Source: a virus. From it: DNA of 64,000 nucleotides. Below, piece after piece: positions 7,571 through 17,330 of the stretch. The notes beneath the pieces were generated by a model. That model had not been told where the DNA came from, made no database searches, and saw only the letters and a program-made list of their open reading frames with translations. A program made the translations under genes and the position numbers. The stretch is taken from positions 1-64,000 of IMG/VR virus record IMGVR_UViG_3300022752_000022; one strand, written 5' to 3'. Within the stretch, counting starts at the first letter, position 1. Each line of letters starts with the position of its first letter.

Positions 7571-9460
7571 ATGGCAATCAGTCTAATTTCACCTGGGGTA
7601 AAAGTTACAGAGAGAGACTTTACTTCCGTTACGCCATCAACCGGCACCGTTGCAGGTGCTTTTACGGGTCAATTTCGTTGGGGTCCAGTGAATGAAGTTA
7701 CTCAAGTAACAAGCGAAAATGAATTAGCGACAATATTTGGTAAACCAAATTCAAATAATATTGTAGATTTTCTATGCGCTGGAAATTTTCTAAATTATAC
7801 TGGAAATCTATATCTTGTTCGTGCAGCAAATACTACAACAGCATTAAATGCTGTAGCAACGGGAGCGGCAACACTTGTCGAAAATACAGACGATTATAAC
7901 AATACAACATCATTTTCTAATGGCTTGTGGATAGCAAAATATCCAGGCGTTTTAGGAAACTCACTTAAAGTTTCCATTTGCTCTTCAGCGAATGCATGGG
8001 AAAACACATTATCAGGCACTTACGCAACGACATCAGGATCCACCTTAGTTATCGGTACAGGTTCAGCGGCGAATACAGAAATGCGTATCGGTGATTTATT
8101 CGTGTGTGAGGGTCGTTCAATTAAAGTTGCGTCTATTACAAATGCAACTCATTTCTCACTCGAAGCAAATTATCCAGTAACATTATCAGGTGTATCAGCA
8201 AAGCGCCGCTGGGAATACTATGACGAATTTGCAGCAGCGCCAGGAACTTCGGCAACAGCAGTTTCAGCAAATGCCCTCTATGACGAAATGCATATTGTTG
8301 TTGTAGATCAAGACGGCGATATTTCAGGCACACTTGGTTTTGTTCTAGAAAAATATGAAGGTGTGTCAAAAGGATCAAACGGAAGATCGCCAGATGGTGG
8401 TACTAACTATTATAAAGATGTGATCAATTCTCGTTCACAATATATTTGGTGGGCTGGGCACGACAATTCAAATACAAATCCAGATTCAGCAACTAATTGG
8501 GGATCGTCTTTAATTAATGCTGGAGCATTTGGTAGAAATTCAAATACCATTAACTTTAGTCTGAGTGGTGGTGCAGATGGTGATAATATATCAAACGCAG
8601 AAAGAATTACTGGATATGATAAATTTGAAAGTAAAGAAGCCATTGATGTTAGTGTTATCATAGCAGGACAATCTTCAAATACGGTGATTAATTCATTGAT
8701 TTCTGATATTGCGGAAATCAGGAAAGATGTAATTATTTGTTTTTCACCACCAAGATCGTATGTAGTTGGCGTTGCATCTCCAATTACAAATCTTGAGACA
8801 TGGTTCGGTGGAATTACACGCTCAACATATGGTTTTGCTGACAGCGGTTGGAAATATCAGTATGATAGATATAACGACACATATGTTTATGTGCCTTTAA
8901 ACGCTGATGTTGCTGGTGTAATTGCAAGAAACGATGAAAGAAGGGATCCTTGGTTGTCACCGGCTGGCACAACAAATGGTGTAATTTCTAATGTTGTAAA
9001 GCTCGCATACAACCCAAGTCAAACTGATCGTGATACACTATATAAATTATCCGTTAATAGTGTATTGAATAAAGTTGGTCGAGGCACAGTTCTTTATGGT
9101 GATAAAACATTCATTACAAAAAATCAATCACTTAATCGCATTAATGTTCGTAAATTGTTTATCGAATTACAAAAAACAATCACAACAACAGCAGAGGCAA
9201 TTCTTTTTGATCAAAATGATGCGGCAACAAGAGCAACATTTGTAAATTTAGTAACACCATATTTAAGAAGTGTTCAAGCAAGAAGGGGTATTGTTGATTT
9301 TAGACTTATATGTAATGAATCAAATAACACTGAAGATATTGTAAACTCAAATGGATTTGTTGCTGATATTTTTGTCCAACCAATTGGATCGATTAACTTT
9401 ATTCAGTTGAATTTTGTTTCTGTTAGAGGTACAGCAGCATTCGCTGAAATCGGTGCCTAA
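7571..9460 (+). CDS. gp18: Contractile tail sheath protein gp18
   Basis: Sheath subunit of the contractile myovirus tail (629 residues, T4 659). The N-terminus ISLISPGVKVTERDFTSVTP and the C-terminal region (KLFIELQKTITTTAEAILFD, then IVQ-type RGTAAFAEIG ending) are the typical conserved sheath ends. A middle, Gly/Ser/Asn-rich region corresponds to the variable, surface-exposed insertion domains. Strong ribosome site AAGGAGAATATAA. It is followed by the tube genes. Confidence 0.95.
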   Translation: MAISLISPGVKVTERDFTSVTPSTGTVAGAFTGQFRWGPVNEVTQVTSENELATIFGKPNSNNIVDFLCAGNFLNYTGNLYLVRAANTTTALNAVATGAATLVENTDDYNNTTSFSNGLWIAKYPGVLGNSLKVSICSSANAWENTLSGTYATTSGSTLVIGTGSAANTEMRIGDLFVCEGRSIKVASITNATHFSLEANYPVTLSGVSAKRRWEYYDEFAAAPGTSATAVSANALYDEMHIVVVDQDGDISGTLGFVLEKYEGVSKGSNGRSPDGGTNYYKDVINSRSQYIWWAGHDNSNTNPDSATNWGSSLINAGAFGRNSNTINFSLSGGADGDNISNAERITGYDKFESKEAIDVSVIIAGQSSNTVINSLISDIAEIRKDVIICFSPPRSYVVGVASPITNLETWFGGITRSTYGFADSGWKYQYDRYNDTYVYVPLNADVAGVIARNDERRDPWLSPAGTTNGVISNVVKLAYNPSQTDRDTLYKLSVNSVLNKVGRGTVLYGDKTFITKNQSLNRINVRKLFIELQKTITTTAEAILFDQNDAATRATFVNLVTPYLRSVQARRGIVDFRLICNESNNTEDIVNSNGFVADIFVQPIGSINFIQLNFVSVRGTAAFAEIGA

Positions 9461-9486
9461 ATAGAAATAAAAAAAGGAGAAATATA

Positions 9487-10038
9487 ATGACATTTAAGAT
9501 ATCAGATTTTAGAACTGCACTAGGATCGGGTTCAAGACCAAATCTATTTCAAATTAAAGTTACGCTTCCAAATAGTTATGCCGTTACGGGCTTTGAATAT
9601 GTGTGTCGTGCAGCATCACTTCCATCAGCGACAGTTGGATTAATTGAAATCGCAACTGCTGGAGGAAGAAAACTTAAAATGGGCGGCGACAGACAATTTC
9701 CTGAATGGACGACTACCGTATTAAATGACGAAAATTTTATTATTCGTTCACGATTTGAAAAATGGCAAAATGACATCGTGAAAACAAATTATAATTTGAC
9801 AGCTATAGGACAAAGAACGGTTGGTGTGGGAACTTTACTTACAGGTGTGGTTGAAATTTATCAGCTTGATGTTGACGGAAAATCAGTCAAAAACGGTGAA
9901 TGTAAACTAATTAATTGTTGGCCAAGTGATATATCGTCAATCGATCTTTCATATGACACAACAGATGCGGTTGAAGAATTCACTATAACATGGGCATACG
10001 ATTATTATATTTTGAGTAGTAATGCTGTTTTGAGTTAA
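9487..10038 (+). CDS. gp19: Tail tube protein gp19, copy 1
   Basis: Inner tail tube subunit (183 residues, T4 163). It has the gp19/Hcp-like tube fold pattern: RPNLFQIKVTLP, then RAASLPSATVGLIEI, then GGRKLKMGGDRQFPEWTTTV, and near the end IDLSYDTTDAVEEFTITW. Ribosome site AAAAGGAGAAATATA. The upstream gap contains only a degenerate late-promoter-like CCTAAATA at 9456. Followed by a paralogous copy. Confidence 0.93.
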   Translation: MTFKISDFRTALGSGSRPNLFQIKVTLPNSYAVTGFEYVCRAASLPSATVGLIEIATAGGRKLKMGGDRQFPEWTTTVLNDENFIIRSRFEKWQNDIVKTNYNLTAIGQRTVGVGTLLTGVVEIYQLDVDGKSVKNGECKLINCWPSDISSIDLSYDTTDAVEEFTITWAYDYYILSSNAVLS

Positions 10039-10065
10039 AATACTAATTTTGAGTTAAAATACTAA
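10028..10065 (+). repeat. Perfect 19-bp tandem duplication at the gp19 stop codon
   Basis: The 19-mer ttttgagttaaaatactaa occurs twice head to tail (10028-10046 and 10047-10065). The first copy contains the gp19 stop codon. It looks like a replication-slippage or recombination scar between the two tail-tube paralogs. Confidence 0.9.
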
Positions 10066-10095
10066 GATAACTTAAATACTTAAAGGAATAGTGAA

Positions 10096-10689
10096 ATGGC
10101 ACTACCAACAATTAATAATTTAAAAAATCGGCTTGGCATCGGTGCTAGAGCAAATCTATTTAAAGTCTCTCTTGTATGGCCAGAGAACGCGGCCGCTAAC
10201 GTTAAAGTGCTATCAGATGCGGCGTCTATTTTATGCAAATCAGCAGCTATACCGGCATTTACTGTTGGTGTTATTGAGGTTCCTTTTCGAGGCGGTCGCA
10301 GAATTAAAGTGCCTGGAGATAGAACATTTGGAGATTGGACGACAACATTTCTCGCTAATGATTCGCAGTCTTTGAGGGCCGGCTTCAATGCCTGGTTGAG
10401 TTTTATTAGATTAGAAAATTATGATGAGAATGCTATTCGAAGTAACAATGGTAAGGGATTTGATTACTTATGTGATATAAGTGTAGAACATTTAAATCAA
10501 TCTGGCGAAACAATTAGAACATATAAATTATTTGACTGTTTTCCAACTGATGTTGGCGCAATTGATTTGTCTTATGATTCAACTGATACCATATCAGAAT
10601 TTACTGTAACTTTTCAATATCATTCAATGACAGCATTTCAAACCAGCGCAATTTCTAGTTCTGATGTCGAACTCAATACAATTGTCTAA
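10096..10689 (+). CDS. Tail tube protein paralog, copy 2
   Basis: A second gp19-fold protein (197 residues) aligns along its whole length with the preceding one: RANLFKVSLVWP, then SAAIPAFTVGVIEVPFRGGR, GDRTFGDWTTTFLAND, and IDLSYDSTDTISEFTVTF. Duplicated tube proteins occur in other aquatic T4-like phages. One copy may make the tube shaft and the other a tube end or initiator layer, but which does which cannot be read. CTTAAATA at 10071 is a weak late-promoter-like site. Confidence 0.88.
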   Translation: MALPTINNLKNRLGIGARANLFKVSLVWPENAAANVKVLSDAASILCKSAAIPAFTVGVIEVPFRGGRRIKVPGDRTFGDWTTTFLANDSQSLRAGFNAWLSFIRLENYDENAIRSNNGKGFDYLCDISVEHLNQSGETIRTYKLFDCFPTDVGAIDLSYDSTDTISEFTVTFQYHSMTAFQTSAISSSDVELNTIV

Positions 10690-10742
10690 AGTTAATTCTG
10701 CTACAGCAGTTTCAACGTAATGAGATAATATCTTTTCGCAAC

Positions 10743-10791
10743 AATAAATAGTTGCGTAATAGTTATCAACCAAGGGGCTATTACGCCCCTT
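10743..10791 (+). terminator. Stem-loop between tail-tube and portal genes (with nearby AATAAATA)
   Basis: AAGGGGC (10772-10778) pairs perfectly with GCCCCTT (10785-10791) around a six-base loop, giving a compact GC-rich hairpin, though only a short T-rich tail follows. AATAAATA at 10743-10750 is one base off the late-promoter octamer and could start gene 20 transcripts upstream of the hairpin. Confidence 0.6.
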
Positions 10792-10813
10792 ATTCATTTC
10801 ATAAGAGATAAAA

Positions 10814-12469
10814 ATGGCCATAAAGTTATTTGGTTTTAAAATTGGTAAAGATGAGCCAGAAAAAACACAACCCCAATCTTTTGTTCCTAAAGCAGAGGAT
10901 GATGGTGCAGTAGCGATATCCGCCGGTGGTGTTTACGGAACATATGTTGATCTAGAGGGTCAAATTAGATCAGACACGGAATTGATCAATAAGTATCGTG
11001 AAATGGCAATGCAGCCTGAGTGTGATATTGCAATTGAAGATGTTGTAAATGAAGCAATTGTATTTGAAGAACATCAATATCCAGTTGAAATTGTTTTAAA
11101 TAATCTTCAACAGCCGGAAAGTGTGAAGAAAAAAATTCGTGATGAATTTACACATATTATGAAACTTCTCGATTTTAATAATAACGGATATGACATTTTC
11201 AGAAGATGGTATGTTGACGGAAGATTGTACTATCACATGATCATTGACGAAAAAAATCCAAGACAAGGTCTAAGAGAAATCCGATACATAGATCCACGAA
11301 AAATAAGAAAAGTTCGTGAATCAGTTAAGAAAAAGGATCCTACAGGTGTCGCACAGATTTACACGCAACCAAATGAATATTATATTTTTTCTGATAAAGG
11401 TTTTGCAAAAGATGGCGCACAAGGTTTAAAGATTGCTGCTGATTCTGTTTGCTATGTGCATTCTGGAATTTTTGATAAAGATGGTAAAGTTGTCATTTCA
11501 CATCTTCATAAAGCAATTAAGCCACTGAATCAATTGCGTATGCTTGAAGATGCTACAGTCATTTATAGAATCTCAAGAGCGCCAGAGCGTAGAATATTTT
11601 ATATTGATGTCGGTAATTTACCTAAAATTAAAGCTGAACAATATCTTCGTGACATCATGCAAAAATATAAAAACAAACTTGTATACGATGCACAGACTGG
11701 CGAAATTCGTGATGATAGAAGATTTCAGACGATGCTTGAAGATTTCTGGCTTCCGCGCAGGGAGGGCGGCAAAGGTACGGAAATTACAACACTACCTGCT
11801 GGCCAAAATTTAGGTGAAATGGATGATGTTTTGTACTTTCAAAAGAAACTTTATAAATCTTTGAACGTACCAGTTTCACGATTAGAAGCAGATAACGGAT
11901 TTTCCCTAGGTCGTGCAAGTGAGATCAGCAGAGATGAATTAAAATTTTCAAAATTTATATCAAGACTTCGCCTGAGATTTACACATTTATTTGATAAAAT
12001 ATTAGAGACACAATTACTACTAAAAGGTGTATGTACACGCCAAGAGTGGCTTCAACTTAAAGAAGAAATTAATTATAACTTTATTTCAGATTCACACTTT
12101 GTTGAATTAAAAAATGCTGAGATTATGAAAGAGCGAATGGCACTTTTAGGCGAAATTGATCCTTATGTTGGTAAGTATTTTTCCGTTAACTATATTCGCA
12201 CAAGAATTCTTCATCAAACTGAAGATGACATAAAACAAATGGATGAAGAAATGGAAGAAGATAAAGCGAATATGGAAGATGGGCCTATAGAAGCACCTCC
12301 ACCACCGCCGGTAGCACCTCCGCCACAAGAAGTTGTCGTGAGTGTGAAGAAAGAAGAAATTGAACCACGAATTGTTGATGACACTGATCAAAAAGAGTTA
12401 GCTAAATCTATGACAAGATTTTTTGAAACACTCACTGAAGAGACAAAGCATGAGCGAGGAGAAAAGTAA
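10814..12469 (+). CDS. gp20: Portal protein gp20
   Basis: Dodecameric portal through which DNA is packaged (551 residues, T4 524). Family hallmarks include AEDDGAVAISAGGVYGTYVD, the segment with PECDIAIEDVVNEAIV, DGRLYYHMIIDEKNPRQGLR, and RISRAPERRIFYIDVGNLPK. The C-terminus is Pro-rich (APPPPPVAPPP) and acidic. The last 20 bases overlap the start of the collagen-like fibre gene. Gp20 is the common marker gene for this phage group. Confidence 0.95.
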   Translation: MAIKLFGFKIGKDEPEKTQPQSFVPKAEDDGAVAISAGGVYGTYVDLEGQIRSDTELINKYREMAMQPECDIAIEDVVNEAIVFEEHQYPVEIVLNNLQQPESVKKKIRDEFTHIMKLLDFNNNGYDIFRRWYVDGRLYYHMIIDEKNPRQGLREIRYIDPRKIRKVRESVKKKDPTGVAQIYTQPNEYYIFSDKGFAKDGAQGLKIAADSVCYVHSGIFDKDGKVVISHLHKAIKPLNQLRMLEDATVIYRISRAPERRIFYIDVGNLPKIKAEQYLRDIMQKYKNKLVYDAQTGEIRDDRRFQTMLEDFWLPRREGGKGTEITTLPAGQNLGEMDDVLYFQKKLYKSLNVPVSRLEADNGFSLGRASEISRDELKFSKFISRLRLRFTHLFDKILETQLLLKGVCTRQEWLQLKEEINYNFISDSHFVELKNAEIMKERMALLGEIDPYVGKYFSVNYIRTRILHQTEDDIKQMDEEMEEDKANMEDGPIEAPPPPPVAPPPQEVVVSVKKEEIEPRIVDDTDQKELAKSMTRFFETLTEETKHERGEK

Positions 12470-13781
12470 GCTCACTGAGAATGCTCTTGTTGTAGCAACA
12501 TCAATTGCTTATACAAAAAAAGAGATTGGAAAACTACAAGAAAGAATAGATTCTCTTTCGTCACAAAAAGAAATTGTAGAAATTGTAGGTCCACAGGGCG
12601 ACCAAGGTCCTCGTGGATTGCCCGGCATCGCAGGCGAAAAAGGTGATCGTGGAGAAAAAGGCGATAAAGGTGACAGAGGAGAAAGAGGCGAACAAGGCGT
12701 CCAAGGAATTCCTGGTGCACCCGGCGAACAGGGATTCAAAGGCGACAAAGGCGACAAAGGTGAAAAGGGTGATGTAGGGCCACAAGGTCCTAAAGGTGAA
12801 AAAGGTGATCGTGGTGAACAGGGCGTTCAAGGTGAAAAAGGTGACAAAGGTAATAAAGGTGATAACGGTCTTCGTGGAGAAAAAGGAGACAAAGGTGATC
12901 CTGGTTCACAAGGTGAAAGAGGTGAACAAGGATTTCCAGGCAAAGATGGTAAAGATGGCGCAGCAGGCAAAGATGGAAAGAAAGGTGAACGTGGAGAAAA
13001 AGGTGATGTAGGACCGCAAGGACCACAGGGCGACAAAGGTGAAAAGGGCGACAAAGGTGATCCAGGAAAAGATGCAGATTTCACAGCGATACAAAATCAA
13101 GTCAATGATTTCAAAGATGTTCTACAAAAAGATGTAACACAATACAAAAACAAAGTCAATGCTATCATATCAAAAGGATTTGGTGGTGGAGGTGGTGGTT
13201 CAGGTGAAGTCAATTTAAGATTTTTAAACGATGTTGATCGTGATAGTATTCAAAATGGTTATGTTCTATCATACAATTCAACGACTGGAAAATTTACATT
13301 TGTAGCACAGTCCGGTGGAAGTGGTGATGGCACAGACGCATATGCTAGAAGTACAGCAAATGCTGCATATGCACAAGCGAACACGGCCACAAATATTGGT
13401 CAAGCGGCATATGATTATGCAAACACTTTAGTGTTATCTTCAGGTAGTTTGGACCAGTATGCTAGAAATATTGCTAACAACGCTTATATACAAGCGAACA
13501 GTGCAGTAACAATAGCACAAGCTGCATATGATGCTGCAAATAATGCAAATGGTTCAATTGATGTAAGTCTTATAGATACATCTAATAATTTAAGCAATAC
13601 TATATCTAACATATCAACTATAAGATTTTCTGAAGAGTCAGGATTTAGTTTAACAAATTTAGGTTCAGGTGAAGTAAAAGTTGCTGTAAATTTAATGACG
13701 CCAATTCTACAATTAGATATAGATTTCGGTTCTTTTTCTTCTCCAACTCCAAATCTTAATTTAGATTTAGGTAATATTTAA
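12450..13781 (+). CDS. Collagen-like fibre protein
   Basis: 443 residues: a short helical heptad-like N-terminus (~17-44), then ~160 residues of uninterrupted Gly-X-Y triplets (~47-208, GEKGDKGDRGERGEQG type, rich in Lys-Gly-Asp). A Gly-rich hinge (GFGGGGGGSGEVNLRFL) and Ala/Asn-rich helical repeats (AYAQANTATNIGQAAYDYAN) follow. Collagen triplets form triple helices, so this is probably a trimeric fibre or head/tail decoration. Start ATG 12450 is chosen because GCGAGGAG-like spacing and the 20-bp overlap with gene 20 suit it better than the upstream 12423 codon. Its position directly after the portal gene is unusual. Confidence 0.88.
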   Translation: MSEEKSKLTENALVVATSIAYTKKEIGKLQERIDSLSSQKEIVEIVGPQGDQGPRGLPGIAGEKGDRGEKGDKGDRGERGEQGVQGIPGAPGEQGFKGDKGDKGEKGDVGPQGPKGEKGDRGEQGVQGEKGDKGNKGDNGLRGEKGDKGDPGSQGERGEQGFPGKDGKDGAAGKDGKKGERGEKGDVGPQGPQGDKGEKGDKGDPGKDADFTAIQNQVNDFKDVLQKDVTQYKNKVNAIISKGFGGGGGGSGEVNLRFLNDVDRDSIQNGYVLSYNSTTGKFTFVAQSGGSGDGTDAYARSTANAAYAQANTATNIGQAAYDYANTLVLSSGSLDQYARNIANNAYIQANSAVTIAQAAYDAANNANGSIDVSLIDTSNNLSNTISNISTIRFSEESGFSLTNLGSGEVKVAVNLMTPILQLDIDFGSFSSPTPNLNLDLGNI

Positions 13782-13796
13782 AAAAAGGAAATTATA

Positions 13797-14864
13797 ATGG
13801 CATTACGTTTACGCAGGGGAACAAATGCAGAAAGGTTAGGAATTACTCCTGCTGAAGGCGAATTAATTTATACTACTGATACGCAAATTCTCTTTGTTGG
13901 TAATGGCAATACTGCGGGTGGTATCGCTGTAGGAACACCCGAAATTTTTTATGGCGTCAATACAGCTGGTCATATTTTACCCACAGCAAATATGGCATAT
14001 GATATAGGTTCCAGTACATTACGATTTAGAGATTTATACTTAAGTGGAAATACAATTGATTTGGGTGGATCTTCACTAGAGGCTAATGCTAATGGTGGAT
14101 ATATTTCGTTTGTTCCTGCACCAATTGCGTCTAATCAAAACCCCAAAGCATTAATTGTTAGTAGTAGTGGTTATGTTTTTACAGTAAATACAACAAATGG
14201 AGTTTTATCAACAGGTGATGTTGCGTCTGCTATTAGTTCAAACTCCGGAATTAATCTTTTCAATCCTCCAGTATTAGTTAGAGTAGAAAATGCAAATACA
14301 AATGGAGGAAATGTATCAAATACAATCACATCAACCGCAAAAATTCAATTCAATGATGATGACGGCTTAAATCTGATCGCAACAGATAATACAGCACAGA
14401 TTAGATTAAATCAAGCACTAAAAACAACATCAAATGTAACATTCAATACCGTTCAGCATAGTGGCCTTGTTATGACACAAGGCACAAATATTGATCAGTA
14501 TTATGAATTAAATATAAATATGCAGATAACTGACGAGTGGCAAGACACGCCTATTAAATCTACTGCTTTGCCTACAGGAACTTATATTGTTCAAGTGTTT
14601 GCGAATGATAACAGTGTTGGTGGTCAACACTACAATGAAACGTATTCTGGTCTTATGTCATGGTACTCTTCGGACACAGATTCAACCATTTTTGATGAAA
14701 TTGTATTACATCGTGCTGGTCGTGGTCCAGGTTCCGGAGTATTATTTTTAAGAGTTCAAAGAACGGAAACATCAAATAGTGATGATTTAAAACTTCAAAT
14801 TTCTGGGACTATACAAACGGCTAGTTCTGTGCTTTATACGTTTAAATTTAGAAGAATGTTGTAA
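13797..14864 (+). CDS. Tail fibre with major-tropism-determinant-like N-terminus
   Basis: 355 residues. The N-terminal ALRLRRGTNAERLGITPAEG followed by ELIYTTDTQILFVGNGNTAGG is the small beta motif that begins many phage fibres (Mtd N-terminal-domain type). Then comes a fibre body with AYDIGSSTLRFRDLYLSGNT. The C-terminal ~130 residues (from the ITDEWQDTP region to FKFRRML) look like a globular beta-sandwich tip. Ribosome site AAAAAGGAAATTATA. Probably a short receptor-binding fibre of the 12.4-26.6 kb adhesin block. Confidence 0.78.
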   Translation: MALRLRRGTNAERLGITPAEGELIYTTDTQILFVGNGNTAGGIAVGTPEIFYGVNTAGHILPTANMAYDIGSSTLRFRDLYLSGNTIDLGGSSLEANANGGYISFVPAPIASNQNPKALIVSSSGYVFTVNTTNGVLSTGDVASAISSNSGINLFNPPVLVRVENANTNGGNVSNTITSTAKIQFNDDDGLNLIATDNTAQIRLNQALKTTSNVTFNTVQHSGLVMTQGTNIDQYYELNINMQITDEWQDTPIKSTALPTGTYIVQVFANDNSVGGQHYNETYSGLMSWYSSDTDSTIFDEIVLHRAGRGPGSGVLFLRVQRTETSNSDDLKLQISGTIQTASSVLYTFKFRRML

Positions 14865-14867
14865 AAT

Positions 14868-14875
14868 TATAAATA
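14868..14875 (+). promoter_or_regulatory. Late promoter before the 783-aa fibre
   Basis: Perfect TATAAATA immediately after the preceding stop codon and 38 bp before ATG 14913, with AAAAGGAGACTTTC as ribosome site in between. Confidence 0.8.
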
Positions 14876-14912
14876 ACAACATTATATTCAAAATAATCAA
14901 AAGGAGACTTTC

Positions 14913-17264
14913 ATGACATTTAAGGTTAAAACTGGGATTAAAGTCAATAGCACTGATGTAATTAACTCAGCTGGCTATTGGATCGGTTCGACAATTACAA
15001 ATGATAAAACTTCAGCAAATACCGCTAATGGCTCATTAACAATTGTTTCGAGGGATGCTTCGGGTGCATTTGCAGCTGGAGCGATTACCGCATCATCATT
15101 TTCTGGAGATGGTTCTGCTTTAACATCTTTAAACGCATCAAACATTTCTTCAGGTAGTTTAGATAATGCAAGAACTTCAGCGGCGTCAGCAAATGGCGCA
15201 TCTACCATTGTTTTAAGGGATGCTTCAGGTGCATTTAGTGCCGGTCTAATTACAGCAAGTTTTAGTGGTTCTGGTGCTCAACTTACCAGTATTCCTAATT
15301 CAGCAACTACAGCTTCAGCAGCAAACGGCGCTTCTACAATTGTTGCTAGAAATAATCAAGGTGGTTTTAATGCGGGTGATATTACCGTAACTTCCGTATC
15401 CGGCGACGGTTCAGGATTAACATCATTAAATGCAACCAATATATCATCTGGAACATTAGATAATGCTAGAACTTCAGCAGCATCCTCTAATGGCGCTTCT
15501 ACGATTGTCTCTAGGGATGCTGCCGGCAGTTTCGCGGGTAATCAGATTACAGCTACAGTATTTTCTGGATCTGGTGCATCTTTAACAAATATTCCTAACT
15601 CAGCAACTACAGCTTCAGCGGCAAATGGGGCTTCTACGATTGTCTCTAGGGATGCTTCAGGTGCATTTAGTGCTGGCGCAATTACATCAACTTCTATATC
15701 AGGTGATGGCTCGGCATTAACATCCCTCAATGCATCACAAATTACATCTGGCACATTAGATAATGGTAGAACAACCGCTACATCTACAAACACGCCGTCT
15801 TCAATCGTTTCTAGAGATTCCAATGGCAATTTTTCAGCTAATGTTGTAAGTGCTACAACGGTTACTGGAGATGGTTCAGCACTAACTTCATTAAATGCTT
15901 CAAATATATCATCTGGAACTTTAGCAAATGCTAGAACATCCGCATCATCTTCTAATGGTGCGTCTACAATTGTTTCAAGAGATGCTGCTGGCGCTTTTAG
16001 TGCTGGTGCAATTACTGGATCGTCTTTCTCAGGTGACGGTTCCGCACTAACATCTTTAAATGCGTCAAACATTTCGTCAGGCACTTTAGACAACGCAAGA
16101 ACTTCCGCATCGTCTTCTAACGGTGCTTCTACAATTGTCACAAGAGATTCAACCGGTAGTTTTACTGCAAATACAGTCAATGCTACAACAATTAATGCAA
16201 CGTTTGTCGGCAATGGTTCAGGCATAACTGACGTTGATGCAACTAATATAACATCAGGCACTTTAGCAAATGCTAGAACAACAGCAGCATCGGCAAATGG
16301 TGCTTCAACAATTGTTTCAAGAGATGCTTCAGGAAGTTTTACTGCAAATATTGTCACAGCAACAACATTTAGTGGTTCTGGCGCATCTTTAACAAACATT
16401 CCTAACTCAGCGACAACCGCAACATCATCAAATACCGCTTCAAGTATTGTATCTAGAGATGGCAGTGGAGGATTTTCTGCAAATAATATTTCAGTTGTAG
16501 ACCTCACAGCTAGCGGTAATACCATTATTCATGGAAATCTAACTGTTAATGGTACAACTACAACAGTTAATTCAAACGTTGTTGATATCGGCGATAGTGT
16601 TCTTTTATTGAATAGTGATGAGGCAGGCACACCTTCACAAGACTCAGGACTTGAAGTTGAAAGAGGCACAAGCACAAATGTTAAACTGTTATGGAATGAA
16701 ACAGATGACAGATGGACGTTTACAAACAATGGAACAAACTATCATAATATTCCTGTAACATCAGAATACACGAATACAATATATTCTATTTCAGCAGAAA
16801 CACCAGGGTCTGGAAATGGTGCTTTTATTCGTTTATCAGGAACAGATAATACAACAGATGATGTTAGATTAACTGGTTCTGGAACGGTAACTGTTACACG
16901 CACCGATGCAAATACCATTACAATTAGTGCTACCGGTGCACTAGAAAGTACTACTTCAGGAATTACAAGTGCATCAGCAACTATCGTAGACACTTTTTCA
17001 ATTGGCACATATCGCACAGCAGAATACACATACCATGTGAAAACTACAACAGGAACACCATATTTTGCAACAGGAAAAATTAATCTTGTACATGATGATA
17101 CAAATGTTTATTTGACAGAATACGCAATGGTATCTACAAATTCAGATGACGATCTCGTTACGTTTACATCAAATATTAGTTTGGGCAACTTGAGACTATT
17201 AGCACAAGCAACAAATGCTACAGTCACAGTAAAAATAGCTGAAGCAGTTTATAGTACAGTGTAA
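14913..17264 (+). CDS. Repeat-built tail fibre, 783 aa
   Basis: After a short cap (MTFKVKTGIKVNSTDVINSA), about nine ~45-55-residue units follow, with consensus SGDGSALTSLNASNISSGTL, DNARTSAASANGASTIVSRD and ASGAFSAGAIT (residues ~30-530). The next domain is VDIGDSVLLLNSDEAGTPSQ followed by GLEVERGTSTNVKLLWNE (~545-600), a fibre domain common in aquatic T4-like phages. The C-terminal ~170 residues are a beta-rich tip. Translation units match those in the fibres at 1-1309 and 17331. Presumably a trimeric receptor-binding fibre under the late promoter at 14868. Confidence 0.88.
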   Translation: MTFKVKTGIKVNSTDVINSAGYWIGSTITNDKTSANTANGSLTIVSRDASGAFAAGAITASSFSGDGSALTSLNASNISSGSLDNARTSAASANGASTIVLRDASGAFSAGLITASFSGSGAQLTSIPNSATTASAANGASTIVARNNQGGFNAGDITVTSVSGDGSGLTSLNATNISSGTLDNARTSAASSNGASTIVSRDAAGSFAGNQITATVFSGSGASLTNIPNSATTASAANGASTIVSRDASGAFSAGAITSTSISGDGSALTSLNASQITSGTLDNGRTTATSTNTPSSIVSRDSNGNFSANVVSATTVTGDGSALTSLNASNISSGTLANARTSASSSNGASTIVSRDAAGAFSAGAITGSSFSGDGSALTSLNASNISSGTLDNARTSASSSNGASTIVTRDSTGSFTANTVNATTINATFVGNGSGITDVDATNITSGTLANARTTAASANGASTIVSRDASGSFTANIVTATTFSGSGASLTNIPNSATTATSSNTASSIVSRDGSGGFSANNISVVDLTASGNTIIHGNLTVNGTTTTVNSNVVDIGDSVLLLNSDEAGTPSQDSGLEVERGTSTNVKLLWNETDDRWTFTNNGTNYHNIPVTSEYTNTIYSISAETPGSGNGAFIRLSGTDNTTDDVRLTGSGTVTVTRTDANTITISATGALESTTSGITSASATIVDTFSIGTYRTAEYTYHVKTTTGTPYFATGKINLVHDDTNVYLTEYAMVSTNSDDDLVTFTSNISLGNLRLLAQATNATVTVKIAEAVYSTV

Positions 17265-17279
17265 ATTATATAATTAATT

Positions 17280-17299
17280 GGTGTGTCATATGACACACC
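17280..17299 (+). terminator. Perfect 20-bp palindrome between two fibre genes
   Basis: ggtgtgtcatatgacacacc is self-complementary over all 20 bases, directly after the 783-aa fibre gene. It can form a 7-9 bp hairpin in RNA. There is only a short TT tail, so it may be a weak terminator or a processing/binding site. Confidence 0.55.
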
Positions 17300-17330
17300 T
17301 TAACCTCTGAGTTTAAACGGGACGAGGTAC

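Noticed and set aside
12509-13084. Pro/Ser-rich minus-strand frames (SPLSP repeats)
   Set aside because: They are the complement of the collagen Gly-X-Y tract (GGT/GGC read as Pro) and have no initiation signals.
15542-16525. 327-codon minus-strand frame
   Set aside because: Same effect in the 783-aa fibre. No ribosome site, Val/Ala/Pro-rich repetitive product.
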